A DNA stretch of 64,000 nucleotides from CAWJEL01 sp964647255 (GTDB lineage Bacteria; Chloroflexota; Anaerolineae; CG2-30-64-16). Numbering within the stretch: position 1 is the stretch's first letter; the number at the start of each line of letters is the position of its first letter. The stretch spans positions 1 through 64,000 of the forward strand of contig CAZYGI010000011.1 in assembly GCA_964647255.1 (NCBI GenBank), in the 5' to 3' direction. The position numbers and the translations under genes were made by a program. Positions 49,023 through 57,144 of this stretch are shown piece after piece. Below the pieces are notes generated by a model. The model did no database searches. It saw nothing but the letters and a program-made list of their open reading frames with translations, and had not been told where the DNA came from.

Positions 49023-49056
49023 AAAAATGCGACGCACTGCCGAAAAGGCGTCGCAT
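49023..49056 (-). terminator. Attenuator-like hairpin in the mreB leader
   Basis: Minus strand ATGCGACGC (49048-49056) pairs with GCGTCGCAT (49027-49035), followed by a UUUUU run (49023-49027). It stands 21 bases upstream of the mreB start and downstream of its promoter, so it can stop transcripts before the gene. Confidence 0.7.
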
Positions 49057-49080
49057 CTCTGGATCACATCCAATACTGAC

Positions 49081-49109
49081 ATTATAAGCGAAACGCGACC
49101 GCGCGCAAA
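49081..49109 (-). promoter_or_regulatory. Promoter for mreB
   Basis: Minus strand TATAAT at 49081-49086 and TTTTGC (49105-49110 region) about 18 bases upstream. The -10 is perfect and the -35 weak. It overlaps the U-run of the atpC terminator. Confidence 0.55.
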
Positions 49110-49149
49110 ATAAAACCAGAGGCCCGGTTCCAGTCAGGATCCGGGCCTC
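49107..49149 (-). terminator. Terminator of the ATP synthase operon
   Basis: GAGGCCCGG (49141-49149 on the complementary strand) pairs with CCGGGCCTC (49119-49127), followed on the minus strand by TTTTATTTT. It lies 33 bases after the atpC stop. Confidence 0.8.
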
Positions 49150-49182
49150 AACATATCGGGTCTGCGCACCGTGCAGGATCGG

Positions 49183-49647
49183 CTAATTGCCTTGCTCGCC
49201 TTCCAGGCGATGCTCGATCCCGGGGCCGGATGGCCGCCAGCCGGTGCGGCGCCCCGCCACTTTCAGGCGAATCTGTGATCGCCTGAGGGCCATCTCCAGG
49301 CCGGTGCGTTCTTCGGCTGGGACGCCCTGCGCCAGGAGGTCTTCGGCGCGGGCGCGGGCGGTCTCGGCGCGTTGGACATCAATCTCGTCCGAGCGTTCAG
49401 CGGTGCGCGCGAGGATCGTCACATGATCGGGTCGGACTTCCATCCAGCCGCTGGACACTGCGAACGAGATCTCCGCTTGGCCTTCCCGCTTGATCCGCAC
49501 TTCGCCTGCCGTCAGGACGGTCATGAGCGGCGCATGCATCGGCAGGATGCCGAGCTGCCCCTCCACGCCGGGCGCGATGATTTCGTTCACATCGTCCGAG
49601 AAGACCGGATGGTCTTGCGAGACGAAGTCCAGGCGGATGGTAGACAT
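49183..49647 (-). CDS. atpC: ATP synthase epsilon subunit
   Basis: 154-residue F1 stalk subunit. The N-terminal beta sandwich shows LDFVSQDHPVFSDDVNEIIAPGVEGQLGILPMHAPLMT and the C-terminal part forms helices (AERSDEIDVQRAETARARAEDLL) that can inhibit ATP hydrolysis. It is about 15-20 residues longer than usual because of an Arg/Gly/Pro-rich tail. ATG 49647 overlaps the atpD stop by one base. It ends the operon. All eight usual subunits are present, so the complex should be functional. Confidence 0.95.
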   Translation of the reverse strand: MSTIRLDFVSQDHPVFSDDVNEIIAPGVEGQLGILPMHAPLMTVLTAGEVRIKREGQAEISFAVSSGWMEVRPDHVTILARTAERSDEIDVQRAETARARAEDLLAQGVPAEERTGLEMALRRSQIRLKVAGRRTGWRPSGPGIEHRLEGEQGN

Positions 49648-51050
49648 CAGGCCCTTAGCTCCTTGGCCCGCATCACAACATCTTGGATGGAGCCGACCAT
49701 GTAGAACGCCTGCTCCGGCAAGTCGTCGTACTTGCCTTCCAGGATTTCTTTGAAGGCTTGTACGCTGTCCGACAGTTTGACATACACTCCGGAGCGGCCG
49801 GTGAAGGCTTCGGCCACGAACATCGGCTGGGTGAGGAACCGCTGAATCTTGCGGGCACGCGCCACGGTGAGCCGGTCGTCCTCGCTCAGCTCCTCGACGC
49901 CCAGGATGGCGATGATGTCCTGCAGGTCCTTGTAGCGCTGGAGGGTCCGCTGCACGGCGCGGGCCACATCGTAATGGTCCTGGCCGACGACCAGCGGGTC
50001 CAGGATGCGGCTCGTGGAGGCCAGCGGATCTACGGCGGGGAAGAGCGCCTGTTCGGCCAGCGCGCGCTCCAGGCTGATGCTGGCGTCCAGGTGCGCGAAG
50101 GTCGTCGCGGGCGCCGGATCGGTGTAGTCGTCGGCGGGAACGTAGACGGCCTGCATCGAGGTGACCGAACCCGTCTTGGTCGAGCAGATGCGTTCCTGGA
50201 GCTCGCCCATGTCTGTGCCCAGGGTCGGCTGGTAGCCCACCGCACTGGGCAGGCGGCCCAGCAGCGACGACACCTCGGACCCCGCCTGCACGAAGCGGAA
50301 GATGTTGTCAATGAAGAGGAGCACGTCACGGCCCTGATCGCGGAAGTACTCGGCCATCGTGACTGCGGTCAGGCCGACGCGCAAACGGGCGCCCGGTGGC
50401 TCGTTCATCTGGCCGAAGACCATCGTGGTGCTGTTGATGACGCCGGAATCGCGCATCTCATGCCACAGATCGTTGCCCTCGCGGCTCCGTTCGCCGACCC
50501 CTGCGAAAACTGAGTAGCCGGAGTGGAACTTGGCGATGTTGTGGATGAGTTCCTGAATCACGACGGTCTTGCCGACGCCTGCGCCGCCGAAGATGGCCGT
50601 TTTGCCGCCCTTGGTGAACGGCGCGATCAAATCAATCACCTTGATGCCGGTCTCGAACACCTCGGCCTTCGTGGATTGTTCGACCAGCGACGGCGCGGCC
50701 CGGTGGATGGGGTAATGGTCGGCGGCCTCGACCGGCGCGGTGCTGTCAATCGTGTCCCCCAGAACGTTGAAGATCCGGCCCAGGGTGCCTGGCCCCACCG
50801 GCACGGTGATTGGCCGCCCGGTGCCGATGACCGTCATCCCGCGGCGCAGGCCATCCGTGCTCGACATCGCGACCGCGCGCACCCGCCCACTGCCCAACTG
50901 GTTCTGCACCTCGCAGACCAACCGGCCGCCCGCGTCAAGCTGGATCTCCAGGGAATCATAGATGTCGGGCAGGTCTTCGGAGGCGAATTCGACATCCACC
51001 ACAGGACCGATGACCTGAACAATTTTACCGATAGCGCCGCTCTTTGCCAT
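49647..51050 (-). CDS. atpD: ATP synthase beta subunit
   Basis: 467-residue catalytic F1 subunit. Walker A GGAGVGKT lies at 155-162; VFAGVGERSREGNDL, the catalytic region, and the segment VEELSEDDRL (the DELSEED-like lever) are intact; LASTSRILDP and ALPAVGY-like VGYQPTLGTDMG are also conserved. It is in the standard place between gamma and epsilon, 32 bases after the atpG stop. Length is normal. No unusual features. Confidence 0.97.
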   Translation of the reverse strand: MAKSGAIGKIVQVIGPVVDVEFASEDLPDIYDSLEIQLDAGGRLVCEVQNQLGSGRVRAVAMSSTDGLRRGMTVIGTGRPITVPVGPGTLGRIFNVLGDTIDSTAPVEAADHYPIHRAAPSLVEQSTKAEVFETGIKVIDLIAPFTKGGKTAIFGGAGVGKTVVIQELIHNIAKFHSGYSVFAGVGERSREGNDLWHEMRDSGVINSTTMVFGQMNEPPGARLRVGLTAVTMAEYFRDQGRDVLLFIDNIFRFVQAGSEVSSLLGRLPSAVGYQPTLGTDMGELQERICSTKTGSVTSMQAVYVPADDYTDPAPATTFAHLDASISLERALAEQALFPAVDPLASTSRILDPLVVGQDHYDVARAVQRTLQRYKDLQDIIAILGVEELSEDDRLTVARARKIQRFLTQPMFVAEAFTGRSGVYVKLSDSVQAFKEILEGKYDDLPEQAFYMVGSIQDVVMRAKELRA

Positions 51051-51082
51051 GTGTCCGTTCTCCGTTCATAGAACCAAACTCG

Positions 51083-51958
51083 TCAATTCGCCACCAACGC
51101 GCTCGTGCCGCCGACGATGTCCAGGAGTTCCTTGGTGATGGCTTCCTGGCGGGCCTTGTTATAGCTCAAGGTCAACTCGCCGATCAGATCGTTGGCTGCC
51201 TCGGTGGCATTGCGCATGGCCACCATGCGCGCAGATTGTTCGCTTGCGATGGCCTCGTAGACCGCCTGCAGGATTTGGAGCTCCGTCAGGCCGCGTAAGA
51301 CCTCACTGAGGACGGATTGCGGGTCCGGCTCGAAGATGTAGTCGGCGGCCATCGGCGTCTCAGGCTCGGCCGTCACGATAGGCAGCAGTTGCCACATCGT
51401 CGGTTCCTGGCGCAGCGTGCTGACGAAGTTCGTGAAAATGATATAGACCGCATCGTAGGCGGCTGAGACAAAATCCTCGATCACCAGGTTGGCCACCGGG
51501 CCGATGTCATTGCTGCTCGGCCGATCGCCTAAGGTATCGCTGAAATCCGCGTGCACCGGCGGGCCGTGGCGCAGCATCCAATCACGGCCCTTGCGACCGA
51601 TCGTCACCAGGCTGACAGTTTGCCCCGCCGCTTCCCATTCCTGGATGTGCTTGAGGGCTTCGCGCAGAACGTTGCTGTTGTATGCGCCGGCGAGGCCCCG
51701 GTCACCTGAAATGAGCAGTACACAGACCTTCTTGATCTCCCGCTGCTGCAGGAGCGGCTGCTCGGCAGCGTTGGAGCGGCGCAAGCGGGCCAGGTATTTC
51801 AGCACTTCCCACGATTTCGAAGCATAGGGGCGCGTCGCCAACACCTGCTGTTGGGCTTTGCGCATCTTGGCCGCGGCGACCGTCTCCATCGCCTTGGTGA
51901 CCTTGGCGATGTTTTTGACGCTGCGGATGCGGCGGCGGATTTCGCGTGTGCTGGCCAT
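51083..51958 (-). CDS. atpG: ATP synthase gamma subunit
   Basis: 291-residue rotor shaft of F1. STREIRRRIRSVKNIAKVTKAMETVAAAKMRKAQ is the canonical N-terminal helix, and the conserved C-terminal MRNATEAANDLIGELTLSYNKARQEAITKELLDIVGGTSAL helix closes the coiled coil. Central ISGDRGLAGAYNSNVLR is also typical. Length is normal. The start ATG (51958) follows the atpA stop by one base, indicating tight coupling. Confidence 0.96.
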   Translation of the reverse strand: MASTREIRRRIRSVKNIAKVTKAMETVAAAKMRKAQQQVLATRPYASKSWEVLKYLARLRRSNAAEQPLLQQREIKKVCVLLISGDRGLAGAYNSNVLREALKHIQEWEAAGQTVSLVTIGRKGRDWMLRHGPPVHADFSDTLGDRPSSNDIGPVANLVIEDFVSAAYDAVYIIFTNFVSTLRQEPTMWQLLPIVTAEPETPMAADYIFEPDPQSVLSEVLRGLTELQILQAVYEAIASEQSARMVAMRNATEAANDLIGELTLSYNKARQEAITKELLDIVGGTSALVAN

Positions 51959-51959
51959 G

Positions 51960-53471
51960 TTATTGCGTCAGGAACATCTGGTTGAAGTCCTGGATCGCCA
52001 GCTTCAACCCGTCGGCGGTCGGGTCTTCGACCCGCTTTGTGGTGGCGATGGCCCGGCCAATGTTGGGATGGGTGGCGTCCATATACTGGATGAACGCATC
52101 CTCCCAGCCCCGGATCTTGTCGAGCGGCACCCTGTCCAGATAGTTGTTCGTGATCGCATAGAAGACCATGACCTGGTGCTCGAGCGACACGGGCCGGTAT
52201 TGCGGCTGCTTCAGGATTTCGGTGATCCGTTGGCCGCGGTCAAGCTGGCGCTGCGTGGTGGCGTCGAGATCGGAGCCGAACTGGGCAAAGGCCGCCAACT
52301 CGCGGAACTGCGCCAGTTCCAGCTTCATCTTGCCGGCCACCTGTTTCATCGCCTTGGTCTGGGCGGTGCCGCCCACGCGGCTCACGGAAAGGCCGGGGTT
52401 CACGGCGGGCCGGATGCCCGCGTAGAACAGGTCGCTCTCCAGGAAGATCTGGCCGTCGGTGATGGAGATGACATTGGTCGGGATGTAGGCTGAAATGTCG
52501 CCCGCCTGCGTCTCGATGATCGGCAGCGCGGTCAGCGAGCCGCCGCCGTTTTCCGGCGCCATACGCGCTGCCCGCTCCAACAACCGGCTGTGCAAATAGA
52601 AGACGTCGCCGGGGTATGCCTCACGGCCGGGGGGACGGCGCAGGAGCAATGAGACCTGGCGATAGGCCTGGGCGTGCTTGGACAGATCATCGTAGATGAT
52701 CAGCGCATCCTTGCCTTGCTCCATGAACTCTTCGCCGATGGCGCAGCCGGCATAAGGGGCGATGTATTGCAGCGCGGCCGGCTCCGAGGCCGTCGCGGCC
52801 ACCACCACGGTGTAATCCAGCGCGCCGTATTTCTCCAGCGTGGCGACCACCTGGGCCACCTGCGCCTGCCGTTGCCCGATGGCAACGTAAATGCAGATCA
52901 GGTCTTGCCCCTTCTGGTTGATGATCGTGTCAATGGCCAGGGCGGTCTTGCCCGTCTGCCGGTCACCGATGATCAGCTCACGCTGGCCGCGGCCGATGGG
53001 GATCATGGCGTCAATCGCCTTGATGCCCGTCTGCACCGGGGTGTCCACGCTTTTGCGCACGACCACGTTGGGCGCAATGCGTTCGATGGGGCGGAAGCTG
53101 TTCGACTCGATCGGCCCTTTGCCATCAATCGGCTGCCCCACAGCATTGATCACGCGGCCGATCATCGCGTTGCCGACCGGCACCGAGATGATCCGGCCCG
53201 TGCCGCGAACAATCTGCCCCTCGGCGATGCCGCTGGTTTCGCCCATGATGATCACACCGACGCTGTCCGTCTCCAGGTTGAGGACGATGCCGAGGGTGCC
53301 GTTTTCGAATTCCACCAGCTCGGAGGCGCGGGCATTTGCCAGACCCCGCAGGCGGGCAATGCCATCACCCACTTGCAGCACGGTGCCCACATCTACGGTG
53401 CGCGTGGGCGCCTGGAAGCTGAGAATCTGCTGCTTGAGCTGCGCGACTAGATCTTCGGTTCGTACAGCCAT
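51960..53471 (-). CDS. atpA: ATP synthase alpha subunit
   Basis: 503-residue non-catalytic F1 subunit. Walker A GDRQTGKT at 169-176, VGDGIARLRGLANA in the N-terminal barrel, the PPGREAYPGDVFYLHSRLLERAA segment and VSRVGGTAQTKAMK, with the conserved Arg-containing SVSRVGG, are intact. It lies in the usual delta-alpha-gamma-beta order. Length is normal. The start is ATG 53471, 12 bases after the atpH stop. Confidence 0.97.
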   Translation of the reverse strand: MAVRTEDLVAQLKQQILSFQAPTRTVDVGTVLQVGDGIARLRGLANARASELVEFENGTLGIVLNLETDSVGVIIMGETSGIAEGQIVRGTGRIISVPVGNAMIGRVINAVGQPIDGKGPIESNSFRPIERIAPNVVVRKSVDTPVQTGIKAIDAMIPIGRGQRELIIGDRQTGKTALAIDTIINQKGQDLICIYVAIGQRQAQVAQVVATLEKYGALDYTVVVAATASEPAALQYIAPYAGCAIGEEFMEQGKDALIIYDDLSKHAQAYRQVSLLLRRPPGREAYPGDVFYLHSRLLERAARMAPENGGGSLTALPIIETQAGDISAYIPTNVISITDGQIFLESDLFYAGIRPAVNPGLSVSRVGGTAQTKAMKQVAGKMKLELAQFRELAAFAQFGSDLDATTQRQLDRGQRITEILKQPQYRPVSLEHQVMVFYAITNNYLDRVPLDKIRGWEDAFIQYMDATHPNIGRAIATTKRVEDPTADGLKLAIQDFNQMFLTQ

Positions 53472-53483
53472 GAAAGACCTCTT

Positions 53484-54017
53484 TCACTCATTACTCGGCA
53501 CACCCAACGTCTGTTTCATCGCTGCCAGCCGGCCCGCGACGCTGCCGTCAATCAGCTTATCGCCAACGCGCACAACCAGGCCGCCCAGGATCGCCGGGTC
53601 GACGCGGTAGCTGAAGACCAGGCTGCTGCCGTATTGTGCTTCCAACTTGGCGACGAGCGCGCTCTGCTGCTCGGCTGCGAGGGGGATGGCGCTGACCACC
53701 TCGACCGCGGTCGGGCCCGACTCAGCGCGGTGGACGCGCTCGCGCAGCGCGGAGGCGATGTCAGCCAGTTGGCCCAGCTCGCCGTGCTGAGCCAACGTAT
53801 AGACCAGGTTGCGCACCGGCAGATCAACATCGGCAGGGAGCAGGCCATCCAACACGCGCTGCTGGGCCGCAGAGTCAACATCCGTGGCTGCCAAGCGCGC
53901 GCTGATCTGGGGGGCTTGCGTCAGCGCCGTCGCCACACCGTCCAGCGTCGCCGTCCAGCGTTCCAGTGCGGCCTCGAAGAAGGCGGTGGCGTAGCTTTGG
54001 ACGCGATCGGCGCTCAT
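53484..54017 (-). CDS. atpH: ATP synthase delta subunit
   Basis: 177-residue stator subunit linking F1 to the b subunits. YATAFFEAALERWTATLDGVATALTQAPQI matches the helical N-terminal domain, and the C-terminal AIPLAAEQQSALVAKLEAQYG...VDPAILGGLVVRVGDKLIDGSVAGRL is the classic OSCP/delta pattern. It overlaps atpF by four bases (ATGA). Length fits the family. Confidence 0.95.
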   Translation of the reverse strand: MSADRVQSYATAFFEAALERWTATLDGVATALTQAPQISARLAATDVDSAAQQRVLDGLLPADVDLPVRNLVYTLAQHGELGQLADIASALRERVHRAESGPTAVEVVSAIPLAAEQQSALVAKLEAQYGSSLVFSYRVDPAILGGLVVRVGDKLIDGSVAGRLAAMKQTLGVPSNE

Positions 54018-54511
54018 GGCTTGGAGCCGCCCAATTCGGCGAGGAAGGAGTCAATGAGCTTGCGTTGGACATCGGCGTTGAGACCCTGACCCAACACCCG
54101 CTCGGTCGCCGCCATGGAAAGGTTGGCGATCTGGCTTTGCACTTCAGTCAGGATGTGAGCGCGTTCCTGTTCGGCTTCCTCGCGCGCCTTCTGGCGGATT
54201 GCATCGGCCTCGCGCTGCGCCTCGGTCTTGATGTCGGCGCCGACCTTCTCGCTGGTTTGCGCGGCCTGGGCGATGATTTCCTGCGCCTTGCGCTGGGCCT
54301 CGGCGATCTTCTTATCGTACTCGATCTGCGCCTTGGCCGCCGCGTCGCGCGCGGCATCCACGTCGGCCATGCTGGCCGCAATGCGCGCCTTGCGCTGCGC
54401 CAGCATCCGCAGCACCGGCTTGTAGAGGAGCAGGTACAGCAGAATCGCCAGCAGGGTGAAGTTGACGAGTTGCGAAATCAAAAAACTCAGGTTGATGCCA
54501 AGACTTGCCAA
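54014..54511 (-). CDS. atpF: ATP synthase b subunit
   Basis: 165-residue stator subunit. One N-terminal transmembrane helix (ISQLVNFTLLAILLYLLL) is followed by a long charged coiled coil (RKARIAASMADVDAARDAAAKAQIEYDKKIAEAQRKAQEII) typical of b. I take TTG at 54511 as start because AAGGAGGGG lies just upstream with correct spacing, and homology-like sequence LGINLSFLI begins there; an upstream ATG in the same frame would add 17 unrelated residues. It overlaps atpH. No frameshift is seen. Confidence 0.93.
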   Translation of the reverse strand: MASLGINLSFLISQLVNFTLLAILLYLLLYKPVLRMLAQRKARIAASMADVDAARDAAAKAQIEYDKKIAEAQRKAQEIIAQAAQTSEKVGADIKTEAQREADAIRQKAREEAEQERAHILTEVQSQIANLSMAATERVLGQGLNADVQRKLIDSFLAELGGSKP

Positions 54512-54593
54512 TGGCCCCTCCTTAGTCGAATGGCCGGATAGTCGTTCGTCGTTTAGCCACATCGCACCCCGGTCTGAAGTGAGGAATTCCCGG

Positions 54594-54645
54594 ACGATGA
54601 GACGACTGTCAGACTACAAGACCATCAGACTAGCAGACGATTAGA
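54594..54645. repeat. Word-type repeat GTCTGATGGTCTTGTAGTC after atpE
   Basis: On the minus strand the words TCGTCTGCTAGTCTGATGG and TCTTGTAGTCTGACAGTCG start at the atpE stop codon and fill the 80-base atpE-atpF space. The vocabulary resembles the other word-type tracts. Confidence 0.65.
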
Positions 54646-54868
54646 CGAACTTCAACAGCAGTGCGACGACCAGGGCGTAAATCGCAACCGACTCGGCGAA
54701 CACGATCGCCAGAATCATGTTGGTGCGGATGTTGCCGGCCGCTTCGGGGTTGCGCCCCATGGCCTCCATGGCCTTACCGCCGATGATACCGATGCCGACA
54801 CCGGGGCCAATCGCGCCGAGACCGATCGCGAGCGCTGCGCCGATAGCCTTCAGTCCTTCAACGTCCAT
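54641..54868 (-). CDS. atpE: ATP synthase c subunit
   Basis: 75-residue hairpin of two transmembrane helices forming the rotor ring. GAIGPGVGIGIIGGKA is helix 1, the loop is GRNPEAAG, and helix 2 carries the proton-binding Glu59 in FAESVAIYAL. Na+-dependent rings usually place a Gln in the helix 1 position that here is Ile26, so the ring should be proton-coupled (inference). Ser60 and Tyr64 next to the carboxylate are nevertheless the residues found in Na+ sites. It is flanked by atpB upstream and a repeat downstream. Confidence 0.96.
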   Translation of the reverse strand: MDVEGLKAIGAALAIGLGAIGPGVGIGIIGGKAMEAMGRNPEAAGNIRTNMILAIVFAESVAIYALVVALLLKFV

Positions 54869-54903
54869 GTGTGACTCCTCTTCTGAGCAGGATGGTGAAT
54901 GAT

Positions 54904-55869
54904 TTAATGATGCTCCTCTTCGCCATGCCCGTGCGTTGCCAGTGTGAAGAACACCAGCGCCAGCATGAAGAAGACAAAGCCCTGGATGAAGCCGACGAAC
55001 CCTTCCAGGGCATAGAACGGCAGCGAAACAATGTAGGGGATCAGGAATGCCAGCACTAGCAGCAGCACCTCACCGGCAAAGACGTTGCCGAAGAGACGGA
55101 AGCTGAAGGAGATGATGCGAGCGAATTCCGAGATGAGTTCCAACAGACCGACGAACAGTTGGATGACCCCCATGAACGCGCCCTGCTTGAAGCCGCTCAA
55201 GTCCACGAACTTCTTGAAGTAGCTCAGCTTTTGCGCCTTAACCCCGAAATACTGCGCCATGAAGACGGCCACCAGCGCCAGGGCAACCGTGAAGTTGAGG
55301 TCGGTGGCGGGCGGACGCAAGAAGGGAATCAGCAGCACACCTTCTTCTCCGGCAGCCGCCTTTTGGGCTGTCATGATGGCGCCGTGGGCAACATATCCTG
55401 TGGTTTCTGCACCTTCCGGATGCTCGAAGACGCCGATCGTGCCGACGCCGGGGAGCAGGCCGATCCAGTTGGAAAGCACGATGACGAGAAAGATCGTCAT
55501 CACGATCGGGAAGAACTTGGGGGTCCACTTGCCGGCGACTTCTGCGGAGAAGTTGTACAGCCCTTCAACGATCATCTCGAGCGCATTCCCGAGGCCGCTA
55601 GGCACCAGCTCGTTGTTCTTAGCCGCGTCCAAGTCCTTCGGATAAGAGCGCGTCGCGAAATAGGCCAGCAGGATCAGGATGATCATGACGATCCAGGTCG
55701 TGAGGAGGGCGTTGGTGACGGCGAAGGCGCCGATGTGGAAGAGCGGCTCGGCTGCCAGGACGACGTGCGGCGGCGGGACCTTCAAACCCAACAAGCCGGA
55801 CACCACGAACAGGGCGACGACCGCGAGAAGAATCACCAAATTGCGGACGGTGAAAAGCTTCTTAAGCAC
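54904..55869 (-). CDS. atpB: ATP synthase a subunit
   Basis: 321-residue membrane stator with about five or six helices. The essential Arg is in SFSFRLFGNVFAGE (Arg258), and SNWIGLLPGVGTIGVF, near residue 132-148, and LNFTVALALVAVF are conserved. The C-terminus is His/Glu-rich (HGHGEEEHH), which is unusual but common at Chloroflexota ends. The start is GTG at 55869, whose first base is shared with the stop of the AtpZ/I-like gene (TAGTG), so translation is coupled. Length is within the family. Confidence 0.95.
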   Translation of the reverse strand: MLKKLFTVRNLVILLAVVALFVVSGLLGLKVPPPHVVLAAEPLFHIGAFAVTNALLTTWIVMIILILLAYFATRSYPKDLDAAKNNELVPSGLGNALEMIVEGLYNFSAEVAGKWTPKFFPIVMTIFLVIVLSNWIGLLPGVGTIGVFEHPEGAETTGYVAHGAIMTAQKAAAGEEGVLLIPFLRPPATDLNFTVALALVAVFMAQYFGVKAQKLSYFKKFVDLSGFKQGAFMGVIQLFVGLLELISEFARIISFSFRLFGNVFAGEVLLLVLAFLIPYIVSLPFYALEGFVGFIQGFVFFMLALVFFTLATHGHGEEEHH

Positions 55870-56135
55870 TACGCTCTATCCTCCTGCCCGCTCACGGGGC
55901 TATGAGAGCCGGCTTTGGTCTCCGGCGTCCCCAGAGCCTCAAGCGTCCGGCCTGCAATGCGAACAATGCCGATGGTGCCAGCGATAATTCCGATGGAAGC
56001 GCAGATCAGAAGCACAAGCGGGGCGGTGCCGAGGCGGCGATCAAGCCAGAGGCCTAGCCCGAGGGGAACCAGGGTGGACAATACCAACACCCCGGCCATA
56101 CGCCAGACCGGCCGTGGACTTTGCTGTTTTATCAC
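55869..56135 (-). CDS. AtpZ/AtpI-like small membrane protein
   Basis: 88 residues with two hydrophobic helices (RMAGVLVLSTLVPLGLGLWL and LVLLICASIGIIAGTIGIV). Its place as the first gene of the atp operon, directly upstream of atpB, together with the two-helix AtpZ-like layout LGLGLWLDRRLGTAP, points to an AtpZ/AtpI-type c-ring assembly or Mg2+/Ca2+-linked factor. GTG 56135 is chosen; an ATG-initiated longer frame would add about 60 Arg-rich residues that look noncoding and overlap the promoter. The stop shares a base with the atpB start. Confidence 0.75.
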   Translation of the reverse strand: MIKQQSPRPVWRMAGVLVLSTLVPLGLGLWLDRRLGTAPLVLLICASIGIIAGTIGIVRIAGRTLEALGTPETKAGSHSPVSGQEDRA

Positions 56136-56172
56136 GACTGGCCGCCTTGTGACGCCCGCTGCGTCGGGCCGG

Positions 56173-56201
56173 ATTATAGCAGGGAGTGGGGACGCGCGCA
56201 A
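56173..56201 (-). promoter_or_regulatory. Promoter of the ATP synthase operon
   Basis: Minus strand TATAAT at 56173-56178 and TTGCGC (56196-56201) with a 17-base spacer, about 38 bases before the AtpZ/I-like GTG. Confidence 0.75.
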
Positions 56202-56235
56202 ATATAAGTTGACACGAGTGTGCGATAAGTGCCGT

Positions 56236-56454
56236 TTAGGCGTCCGGCGGCGATGCAGGCGGCGCGGGCCGTTCGGGCTGCGCCTTGCGGTGCGGCTGCC
56301 GGCGCGCAGCCGCACTCAGCCGGGCATCCACGGTCACGCCAAGTTTTGCGAGCGCCAGCGCGACGACGCCTGCGAGCGCGGCCGAGCCGACCGCTGCCAC
56401 CAGGAAGAGGATCAGGGCAACCAGCCCACCGCCGCACAGTCCGATCGGTTCCAT
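56236..56454 (-). CDS. Small hypothetical membrane protein
   Basis: 72 residues. One long hydrophobic helix (about 9-40, VALILFLVAAVGSAALAGVVALALAKLGV) and an Arg/Pro-rich cytoplasmic tail. The Shine-Dalgarno is weak (no clear purine box within ten bases). It lies upstream of the atp promoter on the same strand and may belong to the atp region or be a random frame; codon use looks similar to its neighbours. Function unknown. Confidence 0.4.
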   Translation of the reverse strand: MEPIGLCGGGLVALILFLVAAVGSAALAGVVALALAKLGVTVDARLSAAARRQPHRKAQPERPAPPASPPDA

Positions 56455-56548
56455 GTCTCGCTACTGCTTCCCACCCAACAGTTGGCCCGGGCTGAAGTTG
56501 CTGCTGGGAGCGTTGATCAACGCTCTTTACATTGCACATATACGAGCG

Positions 56549-57127
56549 TCAACCGGCAGGTGTTTCAGGTTCCGTATACCGGATGCGCCGCCCGCGACCG
56601 CGGGTGCCGCGGCGCCGGGCGCGGAGCTGCTCGGCCTCCTCATCAACGCGGCGCAGCGCGTCCACCGGGACCTCCGTGCGGTTGGCCTCGCCCAGGAAGC
56701 GCACCAGGATGTGGACGCGCTCGGCCGGGCCGACCGGCCCCTGGAACACGCCGCGCAGCCCGGCAAGGGGCCCCTGGTCAATCACCACCGTGTCGCCGGG
56801 CTTGAAGTGGTGCGTCGGCAGCCCGCCCGCCGCCTCGACCTCAGCCAGCCCGTGCTGGATCAGCGCAATGGCGGCATCAGGCACCACGGCCGGCCGGCCG
56901 CCGAAGCTCAGGATGTGGCGCAGGCCGGGGATCCATTGCAGGTTTTCGATGCCGACCAGCGAGAGATCGCAGCGAACAAAAAGATAGGCCGGAAAAAACG
57001 GCTTGATTCGCTCCCCTGTCTTGGACGGCAGCAGCGGCAGAAATACGTTCAACCCGCGCGTCGTCAGGGTGCGCGCCACCTGTGCCTCGGCGTTTGGCTT
57101 GGTGTACAGGGCGTACCAGGATTCCAT
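56549..57127 (-). CDS. NusG-family transcription factor, RfaH/LoaP-like paralogue
   Basis: 192 residues. Residues 1-100 are an NGN domain (WYALYTKPNAEAQVARTL, GERIKPFFPAYLFVRCDL, NLQWIPGLRHILSFGG) and residues about 108-165 a KOW domain (HFKPGDTVVIDQGPLAGLRGVFQG). The wording differs from housekeeping NusG, notably RIKPFFPAYLFVR, resembling specialised paralogues such as RfaH/LoaP that keep RNA polymerase processive through long surface-polysaccharide operons. Its neighbour on the same strand is a giant DUF2723 membrane protein 17 bases upstream, in keeping with that role (inference). ATG 57127 has GGGGGAAGG upstream. Confidence 0.85.
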   Translation of the reverse strand: MESWYALYTKPNAEAQVARTLTTRGLNVFLPLLPSKTGERIKPFFPAYLFVRCDLSLVGIENLQWIPGLRHILSFGGRPAVVPDAAIALIQHGLAEVEAAGGLPTHHFKPGDTVVIDQGPLAGLRGVFQGPVGPAERVHILVRFLGEANRTEVPVDALRRVDEEAEQLRARRRGTRGRGRRIRYTEPETPAG

Positions 57128-57144
57128 GTCCTTCCCCCCGCCTT

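Noticed and set aside
55869..56315. Longer ATG start for the AtpZ/I-like gene
   Set aside because: It would include about 60 Arg-rich, noncoding-looking residues and overlap the operon promoter; GTG 56135 fits better.
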